From Chromera velia (taxonomy: Eukaryota; Sar; Chromeraceae), in contig JAHBMJ010002466.1 in assembly GCA_018398765.1 (NCBI GenBank), positions 1 through 18,753 of the forward strand: a stretch of 18,753 bases of DNA, given 5' to 3'. Under the pieces are notes generated by a model, which was given only the letters and a program-made list of their open reading frames with translations, ran no database searches and was not told the DNA's origin. Below are positions 8,791 to 16,192 of the stretch, piece by piece. Position numbers and translations under genes: made by a program. Every line of letters begins with the position of its first letter. Position 1 is the stretch's first letter.

Positions 8791-10395
8791 AACTCACCAA
8801 GCACTGGACCAATATGCGGTGAGCCTCTCCACAATATTTCAAAGCGAATACTACAGCATCCATAGTGACATACACTATATATAGACAGTATTTTACGTCC
8901 CAAATCTTCAAGTGGAGGTAGAAGGAAGTCGAGAAACCAGGTGCTGAAGAATGACAAGAGGGGCTAAGTAGAGAGAAAGAAGACGGGCAAAAAGAGGTTC
9001 CTGCAGATCAAATTAACCGTTTTTCCTCTTTGTTAAGCGCACTCAGTCGTGGTGCGGCTTACTCCTGACTTTGTAAGGCGGCATGTCTTAACTTGCTACT
9101 GAGCTTGGTAGCATAGTCAAACAATGGAGCAATTCAGAACAGCTTCACTTAGACGGTGTGCTTTATCGCCTTCCTCGAAAACTACACAGATGATCGAATC
9201 TATGTACAATTCCCCTCCATGTGTGTTTTTGCATATGTACCGATACATCAAGGTTAGACAAAAGGTGCATGTTCGCCATGCACGCGCTGTACATGCAGTT
9301 GCCGGAAAGCGTGGGTCCCGAAAGGCAAATGTAACCCGATTTATTGGTAATTCGACTTTTTTTTTTCCATAGGTGCGGCTAAGGGCCTTAACAGATACCA
9401 TGGCCGGGGGCCACGGCAGTAGTACGTACGTACGTACGTACGCACGCGTACGTATACAAGTGGCAGCTGCGTACCTTAATTCAAACCACAGATCCCCCCC
9501 GAGGCACTCACCCAACTGGTTGGGTGTATCACGTGCTCTGCATCATCATAGGCTGCATGTCACTCTAGAACTTCGACGGTCTTCTTCATGTATACTCGTG
9601 TGCTTCTCGATGGCAGCCGGAAGAACGGACCGACCTGTTGGCAACCAAGAAGATAACCCTTTGAGATTATACCCTTGGATCCTCTCGGCCATGCAGTGCC
9701 GCATATATACAGACAGTGCATGTGCCTCTGCTCTTGCACTGATCCTCACTTTGTAGCGTTGTTTACAGGGCTCTTCGGGGACCGGGCCACTGCACGAACG
9801 TACTCTATATAGTCGGGCTTGCAAGCTACCGCGTCTTCGCTCCACAGCAGTTCGAGAATCGTATTCCAAACATCAACGCTACCCGCGAAGTATTGCACTC
9901 GCACGTTGCATGTGACAACAGTGAGTGACACTTGAAAGGAGACGCCGGTTTAATTGTCATCGACAGACTTCATTCATGTCGTCTCAAGGGCTCCGATGTC
10001 AGTTCAGGCAGCACAGCCTCTTGATGTCCGTGTACATCTACCTGAGAGCTGACTTGCATGCATGCATACACGTGTGCAGGGTACGGCGACCTCCCACCTC
10101 TACCCATGAGCGGAAGGCAAAGGCATCAAGGTCAGACAAATGCACCCAAAAGCGTGCGGCAAAGGAGCTGTAGAGCTCCGTCGTTCGCAACAATTGAAGC
10201 CTGCCAAAGTCCTATTCCTCGAGGAGAGGGCCTTCCTTTTTGTCAGAGGAAGCGGCACGCTGCGAACAGGAAGCGGCTCGCTGGATAGAGGAACGAAGGT
10301 GCATGCGAGGTAGTAAACACATCGATGATGCATTTGTATAAAGACCTCCGGGAGGCATTTCCTCTGTATTCATATCCCCAATACTGCATACCCTT
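8791..10395. other. Intergenic region upstream of gene B
   Basis: No gene is supported. It holds a (GTAC)n tract at about 9422-9455, a TGCATGCATGCA at 10055-10066, and mixed sequence with several short open frames (60-130 residues) on both strands that lack domains. The promoter of gene B should lie in its last part. A GTAGTA-type potential donor near 10310 could belong to a 5' exon of gene B, but this is weak. Confidence 0.5.
9422..9455. repeat. GTAC microsatellite
   Basis: About five tandem GTAC copies run into diverged CGCACGCGTACGTATAC. The unit is self-complementary, so the tract can fold back on itself. Confidence 0.85.
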
Positions 10396-11601
10396 TTGCA
10401 TACTTGCGTGTATCAAGGATCACTTGGACGCTCTCGAGCCCGGGCAAATGGACGCCCCGCCCACAACATGTGTATGGCAAGCTGGTTTGTTTGGCGATCC
10501 GCTTTCTCCCCCCTCCTCCCTGCAGACGCCCGAAGTCAAACCTACACGGAGGGGGCGTCGACCGCGACAGGGGACCACTATGCACCCAGCAATTCGCCTA
10601 GTCGCGTCGGGTGGGCAGATGACGTAGACGGCAGATCGCCGGTAGCAGTGGGAAAACCTCTCCCGAGATTTGTCGAGGGGGAGGGGGAGGGGCAGGGGGG
10701 GTGTACAGACGAGGAGGATGAGGAGGAGGAAGAGAGGAGGCCATCTCTGGGTCGACGTGACTCTCTAGAGTCGGAAGGAGACGGACTTAGCCAACTTTCC
10801 TGTATGCCCTTTTGGGCCTGGATGCTTCTGTCCTTTATGGGAGCTGCTGTGGTGGTCGGGGTGATTTGTGTGGTTTGTTGGTATTTTTTTTGGAACCCGG
10901 TTGGACCCGAAAGGGAAACTGCAGTGGAGGGGCATGTAATCTCTTCGGAACTCCGTGTGGTGTATTCTTCTAGCGAAAACAGACGAAGAGAACGTGTGAG
11001 AAGGCGACAGCGGAGGCAGCTGCAGGACAGTCGCGTGATTTTCTTTGTAAAAAAAGGTTTGACTTCGGTGTTGGGTGAGGACGGGACCCGCCCACTTGTT
11101 GTCGGGGTGGAGCGTCAAAATGACACCCGAAGACGACAACGGCGACTCAGTCTTGGGGTGGATGGAGTGGATGAACGCGACTTTGTTTCTATTTTGTCCG
11201 GTCACAAATTGCTTGATAATGGCGGGCCAACTTCAGCAGAAAAGAATTTTGACCGAGCTTCTCAAAGGGGGCTCAGTGGGTATCTTCCGCTCTTGCCCCT
11301 GGCGCAAGAGAGTTATGACGTGAGTGTTGGAACGGTGAGCGACGAGGATCGACATGCTGTGTTGAGCCGCTTGACCGAGGCCAATTCGCAGCAGGCACAG
11401 GCCGGGGGTGGGGCCTCATTTTGGGGGATTGTGTACGCAATAGAGAATGAGATGGCATCGTACGATGTTACTCTCTGGGAGTTTCAAATAAGTTCCGTGC
11501 AATCTGCTTCTGTCTTCATTCAGGACAGTGCGGTGACGGCAGAGCTTGTATCAAGAGCCGCAGCAGAAGAAGAGCGGAAGCGGAATGCGAACATTTTATA
11601 A
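10396..11601 (+). CDS. Gene B: single-pass membrane protein, paralog of gene A
   Basis: Function is unknown. One open frame of 401 residues ends at TAA 11599-11601. Order of landmarks: a Ser/Gly-rich N-terminus; a Gly/Glu tract and acidic run (TDEEDEEEEERR); a membrane segment from AWMLLSF to VVCWYFFW at about residues 138-162; SSELRVVYSS; a very basic stretch ending RRQLQD; PLVVGVE; TRRRQRRL; SYDVSVG; and SFWGIVYAIENEMASYDVTL near the C-terminus, then a charged tail. All these match gene A (3011-5161) in order. Residues 255-305 (11158-11310, 153 bases) have no counterpart in gene A and end exactly where gene A has its first intron, so they are an insertion or an in-frame intron. The start is uncertain: Met codons at residues 1, 25 and 27 precede a strong acceptor-like sequence (pyrimidine tract ending TGCAG at 10525), so the first about 43 residues may not be coding and a 5' exon may be missing. 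Confidence 0.72.
   Translation: MHTCVYQGSLGRSRARANGRPAHNMCMASWFVWRSAFSPLLPADARSQTYTEGASTATGDHYAPSNSPSRVGWADDVDGRSPVAVGKPLPRFVEGEGEGQGGCTDEEDEEEEERRPSLGRRDSLESEGDGLSQLSCMPFWAWMLLSFMGAAVVVGVICVVCWYFFWNPVGPERETAVEGHVISSELRVVYSSSENRRRERVRRRQRRQLQDSRVIFFVKKGLTSVLGEDGTRPLVVGVERQNDTRRRQRRLSLGVDGVDERDFVSILSGHKLLDNGGPTSAEKNFDRASQRGLSGYLPLLPLAQESYDVSVGTVSDEDRHAVLSRLTEANSQQAQAGGGASFWGIVYAIENEMASYDVTLWEFQISSVQSASVFIQDSAVTAELVSRAAAEEERKRNANIL
10677..10701 (+). other. Strong G-quadruplex motif inside gene B
   Basis: Four guanine runs of 5, 5, 4 and 7 are separated by loops of one or two bases (A, A, CA). This is a textbook intramolecular quadruplex pattern on the coding strand, hence also in the mRNA. It encodes the alternating Glu-Gly tract just before the acidic run. 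Confidence 0.75.
11158..11310 (+). other. Gene B-specific in-frame segment or retained intron
   Basis: This 153-base stretch starts with GTG, ends with GAG and has no stop codon. Removing it leaves the reading frame intact (phase 0 at both ends) and gives RRRQRRLSLG joined to SYDVSVG, which aligns with gene A's TRRRLLDSTYFLMQ joined to SDILVAEV. It could be a protein insertion or a stop-free intron of length 3n. The donor (GGG|GTGGAT) is weak. Confidence 0.4.
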
Positions 11602-12304
11602 CCTGAAAAATATACTAGTATTTTTTTAAATGAATGAGATAGTAGGCTAGAGTTGGCATCTGACTTGCTGGCAACCCAGGCTTGCTGCATAAAACTTTGA
11701 AGTTATATTTTAAAAAGATGATAAATGCGTTTAAAATTTATCAAAAAAATATTTTTTTTTTTTTTGTTCTTAATCATTTAATTTTTTATCCGAATTTGCA
11801 TGGAAAAAAAGTTTCTACAAAAGTTTGTAGAATGTCTATAGAAGAAACATAAAAAATATAATAATTATACGTTGCATATTTACCTCTAGATTTACCTATA
11901 AGTTAAAAACAATAAAAACAGCTATAGCAAGTCATATTACATGTGCAACTTTTGAAGACTTCCACTATATAAGTCGCTGGTAATGATATCTCTAAAACCA
12001 TGCATGTCATTGATGATGTCAATACATATACAAGTGATACACTAGGTGATACATCTATAGCTAATGTATGCTGAAATGTACTATTATGAAAAGTTTCACT
12101 CTAGAGATGATAACACCATTTTTGCTCGAAGTCTAGCTTAAGGTCTCAGTCTAGATTTCACTACACGTAATAGATTTTAGTTTACAGTTGTTAGACCCAC
12201 TGTCAGATGCAGCAAGAGTTGTTGACTTCTGGCACAAAGTTCATGAGGCCAGGAGACTCCGAGACGGGTTGGACAGCCTAGGACAGCCTCGATCACTGCC
12301 TGCC
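11602..12304. other. AT-rich spacer between convergent genes
   Basis: This spacer separates the 3' ends of gene B (plus) and the phosphatase (minus). It is strongly AT-rich, with a T run at about 11752-11765, and holds no supported gene. An ATGCATG motif lies at about 12001. A degenerate direct repeat of the GTGATACA(C/T)... type occurs at about 12030-12055. Polyadenylation signals for both genes presumably lie here, but none is clear. Confidence 0.55.
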
Positions 12305-15300
12305 TCAGGTTTCACAAGAATTTCCACATAATTTTTCGAGCTCTTGTCCTATCCGGGAGAGCCGAGGAGCCATGCCGTCAATGAAATCTTCCAATCGGCA
12401 ACTAAACCCGTGTATGCCTATGTTGCTCCCTCCTGCCGAATCCCCTTCATCATTTTGAGAGCCGGATGAAGAAGACCGCAGAGCTCCAGGAGCCCAAAAG
12501 TGACCAAGGTCGTCCAAGCTTTCTGTTGCTCCCTGTTTGTGCTTATGAGGCCAAAAAATGCCATACGGGTCCTCAGGAACGTTCAGGTCCTCTTCCGTCC
12601 ACACAGATGCTCCCTCGTCTCCACCCTGCGTCCCGAAAGAAACCCCCCCTGCTGCGGCGTCTGGACACGCCCCCGCCCCTCCACTCTTTTGCGGCATGTC
12701 CCTCCCCCGCCTCCAGGCGGTCAGCCCCGATGTCTTGCCGCCCGCCCCCGCAATAGTTCCCACTGGACACCACGGAATGCGAAGAGGCTCACCGTTCAGA
12801 GTGAGGGAAACAGAAAAGGAGGACTCCCCCGTGCTCTCCTCCCTCTCTTCCCACAACTCGATGAACAGAGCAGAAGCCTCGGGAGGCTGGCCCGGCCACC
12901 TGAAAAAGCGATGCGTGCAGACAGAATGGGAAAGCAAAATGACAACCCACTAAACCCGCCTGGCACAACACAAACACTCAGAGACGGAGTCCCGTGCACA
13001 CGCTTCGATCATCGCGCACTCTCTTGCCACTCAGGCAACAATGCGAAAACTCGAATTGGGATGTGTAGGATGTGACAGGGATAAATAGGCACGGAAGGAA
13101 GCAAGTCGTTGCAGCAGCAGACGGGGATCAAAGAGTTGATCGGAAAGGGGCGCGAGTTGTGGGGAAGGGGAAGTGCAGTGGCAGTCTAGGCAGTCTGTCT
13201 ACACACAACGTTTCTTTCATTCGAGTAGCTCCTTCGGGTGCCTATTTGTCGTTGTTTCTTTTTTTGGTCCCTCTTCTCCTCCTCTTCTTCTCTTTTTCCT
13301 TGAGAAGCTCTCCACGAAGGTCCTCTTTTTTTTACTACAGAAAGAGAGAGCCGATGTTCAGAATTCGTGTAGGGTCTCGGGTTTCATTCACTTGTGCTTC
13401 TTTCGTTCCAACCATCCCTGTGTTGAACACAGACGTTCAAGATGACGACGGAGACAAGGACCATCAAGCAATGATTGTGCAACTATTCTTTTGGTGTTTT
13501 CTCTTTTTGCAGCTTGCATATGTGTTTTCTCTTTTTGCAGCTTGCATTCGCTTCCCTCCAGCGTGCTCATCCACTCACCCACCCAGCTACCCACCCGTCA
13601 AAAAGCGAAGTGAGGACGGGGATGAGAGTGCTGTCGTGTGAGGCCAGGAGGAGGAATTTGGTCTTCTTGAACGCGTCCCCTGTCACAAGGGGTGCCAATC
13701 CTGCAGGAAGGAAAGAAGGAAGGAAAGAAGGAAGGAAAGAAGGAAGGAAGGAAGGAAGGAAAGAAGGAAAGAAGGAAAGAAGGAAGGAAAGAAGGAAGGA
13801 AGGAAAGAAGGAAGGAAGGAAAGAAGGAAGGGAGGGAAGGAAGGTAGACCAAAACGAATCGATTCTGTCAAGAAACGGCAAAAGACAAAGACATAAATGA
13901 AGAAATAAAGGAGAAATGAATCATTGAGAAAACAAATGAAACACGGAGAGGGAGAGAAGAAAGAAGAAAAGGAGTCACAGAGGGAGGGGGGAGGAGGGAT
14001 TGAGAGAGAGAGACACACCTGCATCCTCTTCAAGTCTTTGTCGAAGAGACGCCTCCACGCCCTCCTTTCCCCTCTCCTCCTCCGCGCCCCTTCGCGAATC
14101 AGAGGTTGAAGATGCCTCTACTTCCAGTCTTTTCCACAGGAGCCAGTCGACAACGAGGGACCAGAACCGAAAGCTCTCAGCCCCTCCATAGTGAGAAGCT
14201 GAGTACAAACGACTGAACACAAATCTGCAGGGGCAGCACGCATGTCCATGTGTAAGTAGGAAATTAAACAACCCGACATGCACAGAGAATATGACAGAGG
14301 AAGAAAAGAGAACGGAGAAGGGGCGGGTGGGGCGGAAGCCAAGAAAGCAGAAATCAAAATCAGCGTGGCACAACGAGGTCTTTGTCACTCGTGTGCAGCG
14401 ACAGCGAAAGGCGAGAAGGGAATCAAAGTTCGAACATGGGGAATCCGTTTATTTTCGTTCAGAATTCATTTTCATACAGAAAATAAACGTATGAAAATAA
14501 ACGAAGGGAATCAAAGTTCGGACATGAGGAAGCAGAGAGAGGTAAAGAGACCTCTGGGGAAGAAATGGAAACAGGCGGAGATCGTTGTGAAGTGGGGGGG
14601 CGTCTTGTCACAAACACCGTTTCCCGTTTGTTGCTTCTTGCAACAGCCTGTCCATGCACTGACCTCGACGCGACTGCCAGGGCCTCTTCGTATGTCTGTG
14701 AAATTTTCGGTACCTCATCTTCCCGTCCGTCCGTGCGCATGCAGATGAGTGCGTCGTGAAAGTGGAACGCCTGAAAGAGACCCGGAGACAACTTCTGAGC
14801 AGACTTGAGAGCAAATCTGATCACCCCCGGACCGTATGCTTCCTCCACTATGGGTTTCATCAAAGGTGCAATTCGTCTCTCTGCCTCGGCCCACACTGGG
14901 CACTTCCTCATGTCTTCCTTTTGCCATTCCTGGATGCAGGGGGCGTCTCCTGCCATCAGTAGAAAATCCGTAGATTTGGGGTGAGAAAAAACGGGAAAGC
15001 TCGAAAGAGAATGGACCGGACTTTCCGGGGTAATCACGCGACGCTGCCACTCCCCTAACGTGGGACGTGAGCCTGGAGGGTAAATTCCCGCCAGCTGGGC
15101 CTGGGCACTCATCAACGTTCGGGCGTACATCGTGCTCCGGGCATGCACCTCCGTGGAATTGAAGTTGAGGGACAGAAAGCCCAGGTCTTCCACGAAACGC
15201 TGACGGACGCTCCGACCGATTTCGGCATGTTGGGCTTCTCCCACTGCCGTGAGGAACCCGCCCGGTAAATTCCACGGACGGCCGGGTAGGCCTTTCAGCT

Positions 15301-15517
15301 GTTCCAGTCTCGGGGTGCGCGCACCGTGCCGAGCTAATTCCACGACGAAGTGTAATTTCTTGAAGGTCATCCCTGATCCCCTTTTTTCTTTCTTCCCCGC
15401 CACTGCTAACAAAAGAAAAAAGACAAACGACAAGCGAGAAGGAGAGAGATAGCGACGAAAAATGGAAGTAGAAATTCTGCTTATGATCTCGAGACGCATT
15501 CCGGTTCTGCACTCCAC
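12305..15517 (-). CDS. Histidine acid phosphatase (branch 2 histidine phosphatase)
   Basis: It is predicted to hydrolyse phosphomonoesters at acid pH through a phosphohistidine intermediate, in the secretory or lysosomal pathway or at the surface. The exons are 15517-14664, 14224-14019, 13700-13595 and 12899-12305 (stop TGA); phases 2, 1 and 2 match at the three junctions, giving 586 residues. A hydrophobic core LSFVFFLLLAVA (about residues 29-40) is a signal peptide or anchor. Catalytic RHGARTP is at 63-69, the second arginine motif RSTMYART at 127-134, and the proton-donor pair HD at 375-376 in LLASHDSTLIPVL. PPEASALFIELW follows HD at the spacing usual for the family, which supports the exon 3-4 junction. 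The C-terminal NGEPLRIPWC and C-RLEDF are the usual paired-cysteine end, but here about 122 low-complexity Gly/Ser/acidic residues separate the two cysteines. A Met at 15499 is an alternative start. The pyrimidine-rich signal-peptide codons could instead be an acceptor tract (ending TTAGCAG). Confidence 0.88.
12900..13594 (-). other. Phosphatase intron 3
   Basis: This inferred intron runs from donor GTGGGT at 13594 to acceptor CTTTTTCAG ending at 12900. It contains a 26 bp tandem duplication at 13494-13519 and 13522-13547 (unit GTGTTTTCTC... ending CTTGCAT, written on the plus strand). A nearby GTGAGT could serve as donor but would break the phase of the junction. Confidence 0.65.
13494..13547 (+). 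repeat. Tandem 26 bp duplication
   Basis: Two identical 26-base copies, each containing CTTTTTGCAGCTTGCAT, are separated by two bases. They lie within phosphatase intron 3. Confidence 0.88.
13701..14018 (-). other. Phosphatase intron 2 with GGAA/GAAA microsatellite
   Basis: This inferred intron runs from GTGTGT at 14018 to CTTCCTGCAG ending at 13701. On the minus strand the (TTCC/TTTC)n microsatellite abuts the acceptor and acts as a polypyrimidine tract about 140 bases long. The exons join in phase 1 (DA-G-LAPL). Confidence 0.72.
13702..13846 (+). repeat. GGAA/GAAA microsatellite
   Basis: The plus strand is an uninterrupted purine tract of mixed GGAA and GAAA units. It lies immediately next to the acceptor of phosphatase exon 3. 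Lys/Glu/Gly/Arg and Ser/Phe/Leu/Pro open frames across it are artefacts. Confidence 0.92.
14225..14663 (-). other. Phosphatase intron 1
   Basis: This inferred intron runs from donor GTCAGT at 14663 to acceptor TGCCCCTGCAG ending at 14225. The exons join in phase 2 and rebuild an arginine codon (AVAS-R-FVFSRLY). The intron carries a direct repeat at 14415-14443 and 14503-14530, with inverted copies of a GAAAATAAACG motif between the two. Confidence 0.75.
14415..14530. repeat. Direct repeats flanking a hairpin-prone segment
   Basis: Two copies of a segment of about 28 bases beginning GAAGGGAATCAAAGTTCG lie 88 bp apart and differ at about two positions. Between them, CGTTTATTTTC is followed by two copies of its reverse complement GAAAATAAACG. 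TTTTCATAC/GTATGAAAA also form an inverted pair. The whole lies inside phosphatase intron 1. Confidence 0.75.
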
Positions 15518-15995
15518 GAAACGGTGAGCAAAGACTGAAGACTACAATGAATCAGCAGCACGTGCAGCCACCCGTACCATCACACCCGATAAGACGCCGC
15601 AATTGGTGCGACGCAACTGCATGTAGACGGTGGGTGTAAGACGCAAAAGGAAACGAAGATACCAGTCGAATCTTAGCCCTGCAGGACAACAACCCTCTTC
15701 GTCACCAGTACATGCAGACAGGGTTGAAGAAGGCTAAGCAATTCAGAAAGTCCGATTCTGCTGAAGGCATCTGCAGACAGACAGGAAGTGTGTGTCTGAT
15801 GTTTGTTAGACAATGTTATATATGTGGACAGAGAATTTCTGGCCTGTCAGAGACGGCAACTTGAGTTGAGAAGCTGTCTCTGACTCTTCGCGCCATCTTC
15901 GCGCCTGCATGTTAATTTTAACTGCGCATGCAATTGCATTTTTGTTTTTGTGCATGTATAGACGGATTTTTGTAGGCGCGCCGCCCGTCGCGGCC

Positions 15996-16012
15996 CGTGA
16001 CGATCCGTCACG
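15996..16012. promoter_or_regulatory. Perfect dyad CGTGACG-ATC-CGTCACG
   Basis: Seven-base arms with a three-base spacer lie in the GC-rich core of the divergent intergenic region. The arms contain TGACG, a half-site typical of bZIP/CREB-like factors. That it is a regulatory site is inferred from symmetry and position. Confidence 0.5.
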
Positions 16013-16119
16013 CGCAGATTGATAACTCGACAATCTCAAAGGATTAAACTCTTGGCACTCTAGCTCTTGCATGATTTGCTCATATGCATGTCTGTTACAG
16101 TCTATCAGAAATACCCTTA

Positions 16120-16144
16120 GCGTGGACTCACTTCTATTCCACGC
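16120..16144. promoter_or_regulatory. Perfect inverted repeat GCGTGGA / TCCACGC
   Basis: Seven-base arms are separated by 11 bases and end 48 bases before the first ATG of the protease gene. It may be a binding dyad or a hairpin in the 5' leader. Confidence 0.5.
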
Positions 16145-16192
16145 GATCGTGGGATCGATCGTGCAGCGTGTGCAGCAAGGGTAATCAGCGAA

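Larger units (their letters stand above)
15518..16192. promoter_or_regulatory. Shared divergent promoter region of phosphatase and protease
   Basis: This 675 bp region separates the start codons of two genes transcribed away from each other. It contains perfect inverted repeats at 15996-16012 and 16120-16144, a GC-rich core around 15975-16015, and GCATG-type motifs near 15907 and 15926. No classical TATA box is obvious next to either gene. That it drives both genes is inferred from geometry alone. Confidence 0.5.

Noticed and set aside
7417-8822. Plus-strand open frames of 191 and 237 residues
   Set aside because: They lie in the satellite array, whose unit length is not a multiple of three, so the peptide changes frame at each unit.
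9117-9756. Overlapping frames on both strands of 107-132 residues
   Set aside because: They cross the GTAC microsatellite, lack domains and have no paralog in the window.
13575-13581. GTGAGT as the donor of phosphatase exon 3
   Set aside because: It would leave phase 0 and mismatch exon 4; the GTGGGT donor at 13594 restores the family's usual spacing between HD and the PPxAS-like segment.
13072-13641. Plus-strand 189-residue frame with hydrophobic segments
   Set aside because: It lies antisense to phosphatase intron 3 and overlaps exon 3; its hydrophobic runs come from pyrimidine-rich DNA and it has no recognisable domain.
15370-15430. Splice acceptor TTTTGTTAGCAG within the start of phosphatase exon 1
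   Set aside because: The pyrimidine-rich stretch equally encodes the hydrophobic signal core LSFVFFLLLAVA, which a secreted phosphatase needs. I kept it as coding but cannot exclude an upstream exon.
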